Shown here one piece after another: positions 48,261 to 60,509 of a DNA stretch of 64,000 bases. A program made the position numbers and the translations under genes. This DNA is from Malachius bipustulatus (Eukaryota > Arthropoda > Insecta > Coleoptera > Melyridae): assembly GCA_910589415.1 (NCBI GenBank), contig OU342631.1, forward strand, positions 15,624,001 through 15,688,000, read 5' to 3'. The notes beneath the pieces were generated by a model, which was not told the DNA's origin, did not search any database, and was given only the letters and a program-made list of their open reading frames with translations. Within the stretch, counting starts at the first letter, position 1, and each line of letters starts with the position of its first letter.

Positions 48261-50100
48261 ATACAATTACCGTCAGTTGTACCTATGGTACAAATCGATG
48301 TTCATCGGATTACTTGTCGAATAAATCTGCAGGGCTTAACTCAAGAAATCCGGAAGGATAATTATTCAAAAAGAACACGGACAGCTGTAGTCAGGATATT
48401 TATTGTTTGATCTAAATTTCATTTTAATACAAGAACGACTTCGTCGGTATAATTTCGGCAAGTTGTGTTCGAGAGTTCCTGGGTTCCACTAGTGATATAA
48501 GACCTTATAAATCACTCAATGGAAGAAACAAATGAAATTTAGTCGGAAGTGGGAAAGTAGCAAACGCGTTGTTGTAATTAAAGCGTTGACAGAACATAAA
48601 TCAAACCAGGATATACAAATTAAAGTGAGCAACCCTTCTGATTGCGGTAAAATAAATAATGACTTAAGTTGAAACATCAAAAAATCATTAATTCTGCCCT
48701 TAGTTGGTATATTTACAAAACTGCTTGCGTTAGATAAAATTTAATTTTTTACCCGCAACAATTCATTATACTTTCATGAAGAATGATCTCCCCTTTAACA
48801 ACCGATTTTGAAATATATTTCACGTTCTTTAATTCTGCGAAATTGGAGTAAAGTAGTTTTCGCCAAATTAACATCGCGCGGTGAGACCAAACAGGAAATA
48901 ATGAGTAATTGAAACTTGGATTGATTTTATTTGTTTTCCCTGAATAATTCGAATCAAGAACGTTCGTAGGTAGTACACTTTCATTACTTGATCCTATCAA
49001 TTGTCAATTTAGCGAATTGAATCAGTAAATTATCCTCATCCAAAGGGATAGCAATCAGGGAGACACGGTAAAGCAATTGCACAAAATTAAAGTTAGCCAC
49101 TGTGTAGTACAATAATAGTTCTGATCGACCCGTCATCAGGGTGAAATCGGCGCCGGCCGGACTGGCGTCTGGACGCCCTCTATACCTGTCGACTCGACGC
49201 TCGGTTTGCATATCCGCTACTTGCCGGAATATTATAGCGCACAATGCCGTCACGTCAACGGTTGATTTATTGCGAATGCCCGCAGTCACAAGCAAGAACT
49301 AGACTACAACTAACAATGGATACTCTAGGCCAGTTTTATCTGGAAAACATTGCAAAAAGCCTCATCATTTAGAAGCTATAGGCGGAAAAAAGGGCCTCAA
49401 TGTAGCAGTAATCAATATCCAATATATCGTCGACCGCAAAGCTTTGTCACTTCAATTTGGACCAGACAAATGGGTATCTGCATTTGAACAATGGAAAAAA
49501 AATTACATGACTGATTGAAGTACTGCATCGGTATATGGAAATCTGCGCATGAAAAGTAATTTCGTTAGTGGTTACTTTCGAATAATACTTTAATTACAAA
49601 TAGGTAATAAAGTCACAGTGAATTATTTAAAAGACACGGAATGTTTGAAAATGGCCATAATGACAGATAGACGATAGTTTTTTTGTCATATACTAATCAG
49701 GATGGTAGATTGGATTAAACAATACCAACATAGTTCAGATCATTATCCTGTTGCGTGATTTAGGAGGGTAAACTCATCATTTTAATCACAGTTTGTTATT
49801 TCAAGTATTTTTTGTGAACTCGATGAGATGAAATATGAATGCCAATCCAGCTGTGAAGGGTTTTTCGTTTTTAAAAACATCTAGACATCGATTTTATTTG
49901 GAATGGCGACCTATAATACATGTAAGTTACAAAATTATAAGATTTTATTTCAGCTGAACTTCATATCGGGACGTTATTGACCATATGTCTTTCGAAATAT
50001 TACTCCCTAAACTCTCAAAAATTTCCAGAAATTTGACTGATAAAAAATGTTGTACTAGAGGATACAGGATGAGTCTTTAATGGACGAGGATGAGTTTTAT
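48261..50100. other. No gene seen; GC-richer island at 49.1-49.3 kb
   Basis: The 103-codon minus frame at 48984-49295 overlaps a CpG-containing patch (49120-49270); no domain recognised. Confidence 0.5.
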
Positions 50101-50236
50101 TAGTATATTATGCAACGAGCTTATAATGAAGGCTATTAATACGCGAGTATGATGGTTAAGATACGAGCCATAGGCGAGTGTCTTAACCATCATAAGAGCG
50201 TATTAATAGCCATTATCTGCGAGTTCCATACACTAT
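50101..50236. repeat. Long imperfect hairpin, ~60-base arms
   Basis: 50101-50165 and 50178-50236 pair with few mismatches (core ggctattaatacgc, gatggttaaga). The spacer is about 12 bases. Could be a small palindromic element or give a microRNA-like hairpin transcript. Confidence 0.75.
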
Positions 50237-51072
50237 TTTTTCTACGACCCTTTTTTATTTCATAGAAAAGATAAAAAAATTATATATTTTAACAATGACC
50301 CGTGTACAATTGCGGATCATTGAGGTTAAGATAGGTTGCTATTTGTTTACGCATATTACCAAATTTTCTCTTCGTCGCTAAGATTATTCTGCTGAGACAT
50401 GTTTTAGTATCAAGTTTAAAGGGCACTACTCACTACTGCGTAATTTTTATTATGCGAAGTTCGAATTCCGAATTTTACGCTTCGATTTTGAGATTAATTG
50501 ATAATTTTAATAACCATGACAGCCATTAATTACGATATTGTTTACCTGCGCAACGCGGGTCGCAACGTTGCCGCTTTGAATACTATCACGGAGCGCTACG
50601 AATGATATAATACTTTATCTTCCCATCTTTTACACGATATACCTACTTATCAAATTAATTAAGGTAACATAAAATCTTGATAAATTTTCTTTGAATGTTA
50701 CTTATGTTCTAAATTAAATAAACGTTCAGAATTTTTTTTCAGAAATACAGAACTTATATCACAAGGCAATTTTTGTCGTGAGTATGACAACTCTGTGACT
50801 TCGGTTGGCTTGCCGACCCGATCGTGAGCGAAAAGGAACCGATTCGATTGCAAATGCTCCTCTGCCATTGGATTGCTTGACCAGTGCTTTAATGAAAATT
50901 TGTATCTTAATGAGACCCATTAAAGCACTGGTGATTCATATTTAATATGCATATTAAAAGTTGGGAGTAGAAAAAATAAATTATTATAAATTGATCGAGA
51001 AATGAAGAGGTAAAGTTGAGAACTCAAACTCTTTAATATTGGCAGTTTTAAGGCATTTGTTTGCTATAAATA
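50237..51072. other. No gene seen; small hairpin at 50880-50932
   Basis: accagtgctttaatg (50880-50894) is exactly mirrored at 50918-50932 with a 23-base spacer. A GC-richer stretch lies at 50545-50600 and 50790-50880. Confidence 0.5.
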
Positions 51073-51289
51073 GAGACTACGACCTTTCCTTTCAAATATC
51101 ATAAAAAAATTAAAAGACGGTTTAAATTTATATAAAAGAAATTAATTTCAGTTTTTTTAACTGGTGGAATACCAGAAAGCTAAAGTTAATTACCAGAAAA
51201 TTGAAGTTAATTTTGTTTACCTATATGAATTTAAACCGTCTTTTTGAAAATTCTTATGCTATTTGAAAGAAGAGGCCGTTTATAGTCTC
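51073..51289. repeat. Inverted-repeat element, ~217 bp
   Basis: 51073-51134 and 51222-51289 are imperfect inverted repeats (agacggtttaaatt, ctttcaaata blocks). A central direct repeat ttaccagaaa(a/g) lies between them. MITE-like. Confidence 0.7.
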
Positions 51290-51299
51290 TTCAAATAGG

Positions 51300-52060
51300 A
51301 ACAGTGAAGAAAAAGTGACGAAAATTGAAACCCTTGAAATACCTCGAACATCGGCTCCCGAGGAATTTCGGGGTCGCCAATTGCAAATCCGAGGTCCAAA
51401 ATCAATCAAGGTTGGTTTCAACCCCTCAAAACCACCCCAAGAAGTGGCAGTGATACAAAAAATTAATATTTCGCCTCAAAAAACGTCCCTCGGGGTCGGT
51501 GATTACAAATAAGAGGTCTAAAAGTCAGTAAGTGTGGTATCAACTTCTTAAAACCACCCCAAATTGTAACAGTGATTAAAAAAATTATGAAAATTCAAAA
51601 TTTCATTTCGAAAATAGTCTCTCGGGGGTTTTAAGTGTCGCTGATCACAAATCCGTGGTCCAAAAGCAACTGAGGGTGTCACCAACCTCTTAAAAGCACT
51701 CCAACTAGTATCAGTAATAAAAAAATAAGAAAATTCAAAATTTCACCTCGTAAATAGTTTCTTGAAGGTTTTAGGTGTCGCTAATATCAAATCCGTGGTC
51801 CAAAAGCAAGTGGAGGGTGCTCAAAACTTCCCCAAGAAGTGGTAATGTTACAAAACATTAACATGTCGCCTCGGAAATCATCATAAAATGAAATTCTTCA
51901 GCTTACAAATTAATCAACTATCAAAAAAGGAAAACCTGAAAATTCTAATCGAAATTATTTCTCACATTGTGTGCTTCAATTTTTCTAATTGGACCTCGGA
52001 CTCGTGATTAGCGACCCCAAAACCTCCCGAGAGACACTCTGTATCACTGTTACTATTTGA
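51300..52060. repeat. Tandem array of ~122-141-bp units plus one inverted unit
   Basis: caaatccg(a/t)ggtccaaaa and variants start at 51384, 51506, 51647 and 51788. Units share ccaccccaa(g/a), gcagtgat, catttcgcctc-like and ctctcgggg blocks. At about 51985-52060 the minus strand carries a further unit (gtctctcgggaggttttggg). The 65-codon plus frame at 51315-51512 is repeat sequence. Confidence 0.8.
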
Positions 52061-55000
52061 GATGCTCTGGGAGGGAAGAAATTATCCTAATTTCCCCATT
52101 TGTCGAGGAATTGCAGAAGTTGGTGGTTCTGAATCCTGGGAAAAAGGAGTTTTTAAAATTGGTGCTGCGCCACCACTTATACATATTTTCCTGCTGATTT
52201 AATGGACTAATAAATATATCTAACTACTTTTTTTTAGCGCGTCGTCTAAAAGTTTACTTTTCGATAAGAACCGGCCGGCCGAATGACGACTATTGCAGCC
52301 CGTGGTATACAGCGGCTGTGTAGAAATTTTTCCAGTCTTCTAACGAATTATTTTTCACCCTAGTGCCGAGAAATTTTCACATTAGGTGGTATTAAATACT
52401 GATAACGGCAGGTGAGAGCTTCATGTTTGAAGCAAATCGAAGCGCGCTAAAACAATAATAAATAAATCAATATTTGATTCTGTATGATTTTCTTAGTCTT
52501 CATAGGTACCTAACCTAGGTACGTATTCAAATCGTCAGTGTTATAACGCGATCGCGCTAAAAAATACCGTGCCGATTTCAGCGAGTATATGAATTATCGG
52601 CCTGAGCATGAGCGAGTGGGACGATATGGTACGAAATCATCTGAACTTTTATATACCCAGTGTACTATTCTTTGCTTAGGTACCTATTATACCTACCTTA
52701 CTTCTATTAAAAAAAATGGTTTATATGGAAAAACTACGTTGAAATTTCTAGTGTCCACGGAAGCGAAATAGGTGCTTATTTTGAAGGTTTAACTTGCTAT
52801 TCTAAATAATGCGGAAATAACTTTAATTTGCCTCTTTTAGTAACAAAATTGATTAAGTACTCGAAGTTTTTCCTAATTATAATTATAGATTCTCAGTCTC
52901 TTCTTTATGCAGTCTTACGTTCAATTTAGCCTTGCTACTCCAGCTAGAGATTTGTTCGTGCATCTATCGATTTAGTTTGCAAACACAATTCAACACGACC
53001 ACTCCAATTCCTTTACGGAATTCTGAAATAATTCATTTTTAATAATCCCGCCTGCATCTTCGAACTTCTCGCTCGGACTCTCTCAGGTGCCGTAACGACT
53101 CAAACTAGGCCCTGTTATTTTTATGAGCTGGAAAAGGCGGAATGAGTTTTCCGGCGACTAAATAATAGATAAGAGTGAAGAGGTAGGGCGGCTAGCGGAG
53201 ATGTCACAGCAGTCATCAAGTGCGCAACAAGACCTCCTAAGGAGGGTGAATCAATTGCGGGTCGGGCACTCACGCGAACACATAAAGCACACGTCTTGCG
53301 TCACATGGGAGGAATTAGAGGTCGCTTGGGCCGTAAGAAAGGCCGAATTTACGACCGGGTACGCCGCCGTGTCTGTCTGAGCGCTTCGCCATCCCCGCCG
53401 CCCCCGCCGCAGCAGGGCTTGTTTATTAGAGCCCGATGTCTATCCGAACCTCCCGTACTCCCGGAGCCTACCTTCTCGCTAAATACATCAAGTTGAGAGA
53501 TTATGCGAGAATAATTCACCCACGTTGCTCCTTCCGCGCCGAAGTAAATCCCATACGGATTTCGTCTTTTCTTTTTTGAATAGAAAAAGGGAATGGGTAT
53601 TTGCTTATCTTTGAGCGGGAGGATGAGGGAAGTGCTCTATTCAGATATTCTCTTTGTGGCTTTAAGTTACATAGGAAACATGCACTATTTGGTTAAGATG
53701 AATGAAATTGTAACGACTGCTGGTATATGATTACTTGCAACGGTTCTTTTCATGCATCAACTACAGATACTATACTTACATCAAACTAATACTATTATTG
53801 ATTATATGTATAGCGAAATATTATATTATAGCGAATTATTCACAATCAGAATTATTTCATCAGGGCTCTCTAGAAAAGGTCGCACATCAAGTCAAAAGTT
53901 TACTGACTTTCTCAAAATGATGCGTGTTACATTGCTGTATGAATCAAAGAAGGATGTCAAAGTTAAGAGAGCTCCGGAAAAATCATCAAAGAAACAATCA
54001 GCTCTAAATTTCCTCCAAATGCAAGGGACGCGTCTTATAAAAGTACCGATCTAAAAAATAGCATTGAACTCGTTTAGTGAAAGAAAATTCCGGAGCATTT
54101 CCATTCATGCACGCCCTCAAAACATGTCCTTTGTAAATGAATAAAGAAACTGCCAAATGAGTGAACACTTAACAGCCTCCCCATCGCTGCGGCTTATTTC
54201 CTCCCTTAGTCTGTTCGAGGGTGTTAATAGCGCTACTCCTTTGATGAATGGCTGCTACCGGTTATAGATCGTGTCGAGCGGGACAAATGTAAGCTCCGAA
54301 TCTCCCAATGATCATATTTCAATGAAGCCCAAATAGATTAGGGCGTTAAACGGATAGACATGGTCCGATCGTGTGTGAGTGTGTGTGGGGTTATATCCCG
54401 GAGATCCTCTGCATTACATGGAATTATTGCAAAATACTGTTATTCGCCTGCATTGCCCCGAATGTTCCTGCTAATCCTTTTAGAGTTAATGTAATCAGGT
54501 AATTGTGTCTGTGTTTCTAGCGTGAACTTAGTTGGAATTAGATTCGTAAAAAGGGAATGAAGTTTGGAGTTTTCATTATATGGTGTACTTACTTGTGGTA
54601 AAGCACCGATTGAATTCAATCAGAATGGTTTGATTAAGTATTGGGCGATCTAGTGAAAAAAATGCATTTGAAGACAACCAGAATGAGGTTGATGTTAGAT
54701 CAATTTTCCGAAGCGAAAAATATCCAGAGAAATGGCGCTAATAATGACTATTCTCCGCGAGAATAAGACGCTATTTTTTCTACGATTTTATGGAATTTAA
54801 TCATCATGGACAGTTTTCAAAATATTATATTGTCAAAATTCGCTTTGCCTGTGGTGTTGATCTGGGACTGGCGCTTTGACCAGCTGCCAAGTCCCCGGTA
54901 CCGTGGCCGCAGTGCAGGTCAGCCGAGATCGAAATAAAAAGTTAAAACAAGACTACGATAAAGTGCAATCGTGCTGTTTCGTTTGTTGTTAAAGGCTTTA

Positions 55001-56059
55001 GTGTCATTAATATCTTATATTTGTTTTGGCGGTGCTATGAAGACGTTCGATGTGATGATTTCTTGTATCTGCTCAGTTGTAGGTAATTATCTCCACCTGG
55101 CGTCTTTATTATTTCACAAACTGAAGTTGAGCTGTGATTTACTTGACTGCGTGAATGTACGTCTATTTACCTCACAGTACCAAAATCAGCAGGATAATGA
55201 AGGTTTTATTCAATAGTCGTAAATAGATGTATTATAATACAAATCGAGGTGGAAGCAGATATTGTAAAGGATTTTATGGGAGGCAAATACCCGTAAATAT
55301 TGGCAAATTCGTTATTGCTCTTATAAAATTCATTGTTACGGCATAATAGCCTAGATCACTCTAGTCTAGACTACTCTATTTAGTCACCCACCCTAGGCTA
55401 CTAAACCGCCTTGGCTAACAGTCGTGTTTTATTCCCTTCATCAATTATTCGAGACACATTCCAGATAATATACATATAATCGACTCTAAGTACTCATGCA
55501 CTTCTCCAACGCTGAACAACAAAGTGAGATCTCGTTTCTTGGAATTTACAGCCGTATAAGGACTTTTTTCTTCCTGTGTTGCTTTGCTGTACTATAGTGA
55601 TATGGAAAATCTCTCTAGCACTGATGAATGTAAAAAAAACTGTTAGCACAAACGTTTTCTCTCTCATTTCCACATTTTGTACCCAAGATGAATATTTTGA
55701 AAATTTTGCAATCTCAGCGAATGGAGGGGAAATAAATTTAAGTAATTAACAAAAAGTGTTTCAGAAGTGAAGTTCAATCACAATAAGCAGTGTTGAAGAG
55801 TGAAGAAATGAGACATAATTAAATATATTGTGTTGTTTTATAGGAGTTACGTCCAGTGGCGGCGATAAGAATAAGACCTCCGCAGCCCCGCGGCGCGATT
55901 GGGGTGGCAACTGCAGTAGAGCCCACCTGTATAAAATATCTTGTATTTTTCTTTTCTGTGTTGCGATCTCTATTAAAGTTCCGCCCTCTATGCTTTCTAA
56001 TTTGCAAATTATTTCTACAAGCCATTGTCAGGTAAGAAAGACCGCTGATTTCTTCCGAA
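52061..56059. other. No gene seen; GC-richer islands at 53.1-53.5 and 54.2-54.4 kb
   Basis: No repeat partner recognised. 53090-53480 is clearly GC-richer than its surroundings and holds a 66-codon frame (53296-53496) with a Ser/Pro-rich low-complexity stretch; 54170-54430 is similar in composition. Other frames (53752-54054, 54971-55216) have no recognisable domain. Confidence 0.5.
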
Positions 56060-56603
56060 GACGGACAGATATGTTTCTCCCAAAACCTGTTTCCAAAAGA
56101 AACTTGAATTTAAGTAATTTTCGTTCAATCTTTTGTGCTTTATGTTTGTCCCGAGTCAATTTTCATCCCTGTATTTCCTTTCCTGAAGTTTCAGCTAAAT
56201 CAAATAAATTTAGCTTCGATATGAGGCTTCAATTTCAAAAAATCTGCCGGTGAGGAAAAAAGTTATCCCTTCAAGGGCAGGGCATTTAATTTCACCCTGT
56301 AAACACCAGTGTTGAACCGAAAATTTCAAAACCGTCTGGAGACGAGACATCAAGCTTCAAATCTATCTCATCAAAACACACAAGCAAAATTTATTTGTTA
56401 AACTGGGAGATCAAAACAATTGAGTGATTTTGCACTCCTTCACACACCACCCTACAGGATTTTTGTAAAGATTTTTTGGTTTAATTCCAATGAAAGGAAA
56501 ATATAAAGGAAAGGGCAGCTGATGCGAAATAAATGGAAATATCTTAGGAATATCGAAAGTTATCCCCAATCAAAATAAGGCAAAATGTTAGGGCGCGACA
56601 CTG
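56060..56603. mobile_element. Family B repeat, partial copy
   Basis: Corresponds to part of the element at 28668-29843: shared aaaacctgtttccaaaagaa (inverse of ctggaaacaggttttgg), gcttcaaat, gtgattttgca, and right end gcgacactg at 56603. The left arm seen at 28.7 kb is missing. Confidence 0.7.
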
Positions 56604-57741
56604 TCATTTAATTTCACACTATTAAAAAAAAATGGGTGACGGGCGTGATGAACCCCACATTGAAAATGCGAATACAGTATACCTACTTACTATTTTATAC
56701 AATTTTTCTAAGAAAACATCTTGGTGGGAACCCAGTTCCTCTGGGGGATACTCCTGTACCCCTCACACATATTATTCAACTTTTTTTTTCTAGGAAGTTC
56801 TTTTTTTTGGAAGACTCACGTTTTCATATTACCCTACTGCTAATGCTATCTAATGATCATAATATTATACAGGGTGTCCCAGCTTATTCGAAACGGTCTC
56901 TGTAGGCCAAACGATGGATTTTTTCCAAAAAAATTTTGCACATTCAAGTACAGGATCACAATGGCCATAATTTAAAATTATTTTGGGGTATATAGAGTGT
57001 CCCATAGGACAGTGGCATATCAAAGTTATGTTTTTTTTAAATGGAATGCTCCTAGGTTATTGAATTTTTAGATTGTCTGAAAAGATAAAATAAGATTGGC
57101 TTTTACAGTTGGTGTTTAAATTCAGAAGTTTTTGAGTTATAAACAAGTGAAAATCGTCATTTTTCAAGTTCAAGGCCCTGTACAACGAAAACGGTTCAAG
57201 ATAGAGAAAAACGGCCTACATGTCCCTATTTTAACTTTTCATGTACTATCCTATGATGTGGATGAAATGTTTATAAAGGGTGATAAAAAATTTGAAAAAT
57301 TCTGAGATTTCTCCACGCGTCGCCAAATAAAAAAATCAAAGAAAGTACAAATGTTTCTATACCATAGGATAGTACATGAAAAGTTAAAATAGGGACATGT
57401 AAGCCGTTTTTAATAATAATAATAATAATAATAAATCTCTTTATTGTACCATTAAATTCAACAATCATTGATTAGTACAATATAGCGTTGTAAGCGATGA
57501 TAATAATTCACAAACAAAGAACAAACCGCAGTAGTACACATAAATTCGCCTGCGTAATCAAAAGGTCATACGCAAGCGATTGGCATTATAACACATTGAT
57601 CACAATCACAAATGCATCAGAGAAAATTTAGAAGAACAAATAAAGGAAAATTTCCAGAATCTAATGCTAGTCATTGTATACACTACATTGTCGTTTACAA
57701 TAATTATACATATCCTAGTGACAAGGTGCTAGGTTAATGAA

Positions 57742-58450
57742 TCAATAAGGGTGTGGAGGGGGGGGGGGGGAGGAAGACATAATATCGATGGTAGAATAGG
57801 GTTCCAGGTCTGTGAGATATCTTCGGAGATGTGCCTTGAACTGAGAGAATCCAAAGGTTGCGGGGTCTATCCTGAAGTGATTAAGGAATTTTATGGCCGC
57901 GTACGTAAATGTCCTTTCGGTGGAAATGAGATGATGAGTTGATAGTTTGAAAAGATTGAGCCTGGTCTGATAATGGTGTGTGAATCGGAAACGATCAAGT
58001 TTGGCTTGATGTTTGTAAATCAGTTTGAGAAGAGAGAAGACATAAACAGCAGGCAACGTGAGGAGACCGAGACGCCTGAAGTGACCCCTACAGGACTGAT
58101 CTATGGACAAGCCTGCCAGTATCCTGATAGCTCTCTTCTGCAGAAGAAAAACTTCTGCGTAAAGAACTCTGTGATCCGCCACATACGGCCAGGCCATAGG
58201 AGATGTGACTGTAAAAATGTCCGTAGTATGCGGAGAGAAGAACGTCATGAGACACAGTGTGTTGGAGTTGTTTCAGAAGGAAGCAGGAGCTAGCAAGGCG
58301 TCGGCACAAGTGGTCAGTGTGAGTCAGCCAGTTCAAGTTTTGATCGATGTAAAAGCCCAAGAATTTCACAACCCGCGTAGGAGAGATCTCAGTACTAACG
58401 GTTGGGATGGGCGGTAAAGGAGGAAGGCGAGAACGGCAAGAGGAAGTCAA
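57742..58450 (-). pseudogene. LINE ORF2 C-terminal region
   Basis: Two overlapping minus frames joined by a frameshift near 58200: VVKFLGFYIDQNLNWLTHTD and LLSAYYGHFYSHISYGLAV in the first, QKRAIRILAGLSIDQSCRGH then LRRYLTDLEPYST in the second. This is the thumb and C-terminal region of Jockey/CR1-type ORF2, without RNase H. The frame ends in a proline run coded by 13 C on the minus strand (57758-57770), a homopolymer prone to length error. Confidence 0.82.
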
Positions 58451-59893
58451 TCAACTCGGTTTTTGTTAAATTCAGTCTTAGTTTATTTTCTCTAAGCCAT
58501 AAAGATGCTGCTTCTAATGGAAGTTTAGTTGATTTTATTATTTCAGTGAGGTCGTTTGTTTTCAACCTGATGAGGATGGTTGTATCGTCTGCATAATTAA
58601 CACATAAAGAGGTGGGGGAAGAAATTGAGGAGCCCAAATCGTTAATGAAAATAAGGAAAAGAAGCGGGCCGAGTACGCTACCCTGGGGTACTCCTGAGAA
58701 GATTGGAGCAAAGTGGGATCTCACAAATCGACCATCAGACGCAGGGAGCTGTATCGCCTGGGTTCTTTCCGGTAAGTAGCTGGTAAACCACTTTAGGGGC
58801 AATCCGCGAACACCAATGCTCTCCAGCTTCCGAAGCAGGCATTCGTGGCACACACTATCGAAAGCCTTGGAAAGGTCCAGAAGCCATCCAGCCGTTCGCA
58901 TGCCCTCCTCCATGCCCTCAGAGATGTACTCAGTAAGTTGTATTAGGAGTGACTTGCGTGGCCTAGTGGTACTCCGCTGGCTCACGAAGCCATAGATCGC
59001 GGGTTCGAAACTCACCTCGGCCCGCTTTACTTTTCAGATTCATTTTCGAATGTCTGTGAAAAGTAAAACAAGCGATCGAACGTTTATAAGGAAAATATAT
59101 ATTATAAAAGTCTGTGGCTAATGAGTTCATCTCGAAGCCAAATTACCAGAGTGGAGCGACTATGTCTTACCTACACAGTTAAGACCGATGCTCCCTCTTT
59201 TATTAAAAAAAAAAAAAAAAAAAAAAAAAGTTGTATTAGAGCCGTCTCAGTTGATCTGTTCCTCAGGAAACCATGTTGGGAGCGGGAAAGAGTCTCAGTC
59301 TTATTTAAGAAGTCAAGAAGACGCGAGGAGACGAGGGATTCGAGAATTTTATCAAACACGGATAGTAAGCTGATTGGTCTGTAGTTGTCTGGGTCTTTGA
59401 CGTCGCCCTTCTTGTAAATGGGTTTAACCACGGCTGTCTTGAGTTTATCGGGGAATACGCCGGTCTCAAAGGAGTTGTTATAAATTTCCGATAAGGGTTG
59501 GGCAAGTTCAGATATACAATACTTCGCAATGAAGGAAGGAATCTCGTCTAGACCTGACGACTTTTTGTTTTTAAATCTGGATGCTAGCCTTATAATTTCG
59601 CCAGGTGATGTAGGGTACAACATGAAAGATGACGAAGAGACGACAACAGGCACAGTGGATCCGTGAGTGTGGCTGACGGTGGGAGAGTTGTTCGAAAGAA
59701 ATACGCTGTTGAGTATCTCAGCAATTTCTTCAGGATCCGTCTTGACTGAGTTTTGACAATTAAGTTCCTCGATCTTCCGAGACTTGCTTGCCGACTGACA
59801 ATGTTTGTTTATGAGAGACCATCCAGATTTAATTGGATTTTCGGATTCGCTGATATATATGTCATTGCGACGTCTGGTCTCGCGTCTCACCAA
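58395..59893 (-). pseudogene. LINE reverse transcriptase, split by a SINE
   Basis: The first part (59893-59240) has KKSSGLDEIPSF, AVVKPIYKKGD, NYRPISLLSVFDKILE and SQHGFLRNRSTETALIQL. The second part (58946-58395) resumes with LIQLTEYISEG, then GWLLDLSKAFDSV (motif A with catalytic Asp), GVPQGSVLGPLLFLIFINDL (motif B) and NYADDTTIL (motif C, about 58573-58600). LIQL is present on both sides because the SINE target duplication codes for it. The SINE adds a poly-Phe-like run and foreign residues in the conceptual frames. Without the SINE this section would be open, so it was intact or nearly so when the SINE landed. Confidence 0.92.
58947..59229 (+). mobile_element. tRNA-derived SINE (283 bp) with 25-A tail
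   Basis: Polymerase III A box TGGCCTAGTGG (58959-58969) and B box GGTTCGAAACTC (59002-59013) lie in a tRNA-like head, then an unrelated body and poly(A) 59205-59229. It is flanked by a perfect target duplication AAGTTGTATTAG at 58935-58946 and (overlapping the tail) 59228-59239. It interrupts the minus-strand LINE and so is younger. Such SINEs are moved by LINE machinery that uses the A tail. The perfect duplication and long A tail indicate a recent insertion. Confidence 0.95.
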
Positions 59894-60507
59894 ATACCCG
59901 AACTTTCGCTTAAGTCTGGCTAACTGGCAGTTGAACTGCTCGTTGGATGTATTATTCAGTTCATTTAGGAAATTTATTCTGTCATAAAGTTGACGTATTT
60001 CTGGGGTAAGCCATCGAGGTCTGGTAAGCCCAGAATCACGAATTCTTGATTTTCTGAGAGGAAAATACCAGTCAAAATAATAAGAGAGAGTGTTAGCGAA
60101 GCAGGAGTATTTGGAATTGGTATCGGGGGCATCCAGAAGATCCTGCCAGTCAACGTTCAGCAGCTCGTTTTGAAACTGAGCGAGGAGCAGGGGGTCATTT
60201 CATTTATGTCCCTCTTGTATCTCACCACGGGATTACTGCCGCTTCCGTGGGCACCGGCCGAGTCCGGAAGTCGAAGCGTAGCATGAAGTGCGTGGTGGTC
60301 AGAAATAAACGTAGGTATTGTGTTGTTGCAGAATAGTCTTAGTACTCCAGAAATTGCAATATTATCAATGCAAGTTGCGGAGGTATTAGTGACCCTAGTC
60401 GGACTGCTGAAGCATAGTTGGAAGCCATGTGAAGATAGAATCTCGGTCAGACTAGAGGTGCTAGGGTTGTCACAGAGAACATCAATATTGAAGTCTGCGG
60501 CAAGAAC
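59894..60507 (-). pseudogene. LINE APE endonuclease C-terminal part and linker
   Basis: The minus strand reads VLAADFNIDVL at 60507-60475, the GDFN-type block of apurinic endonucleases, then SPTRVTNTSATCIDNIAIS and SDHHALHATLRL (about 60290-60320) with the catalytic SDH block. This domain nicks target DNA to prime reverse transcription. A frameshift near 60200 follows, then the frame continues into the RT-linked region via RINFLNELNN and RLKRKFGYLVRRE. The N-terminal half of the domain is gone at the junction near 60510. Confidence 0.8.
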
Positions 60508-60509
60508 TT

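Noticed and set aside
51384..51805. CRISPR-like regular repeats
   Set aside because: The repeated phrase is part of a longer tandem unit with similar, not unique, spacers, in eukaryotic DNA.
2229..52700. Recurrent taggtaggta / tacctaccta phrases as a regulatory code
   Set aside because: They recur (for example 2229, 3315, 6171, 23213, 27096, 52678) but look like a background short-word bias of the genome; no fixed spacing or context.
58949..59025. Functional tRNA gene
   Set aside because: A and B boxes are present but the sequence does not end as a tRNA; it continues into a SINE body with A tail and target duplication.
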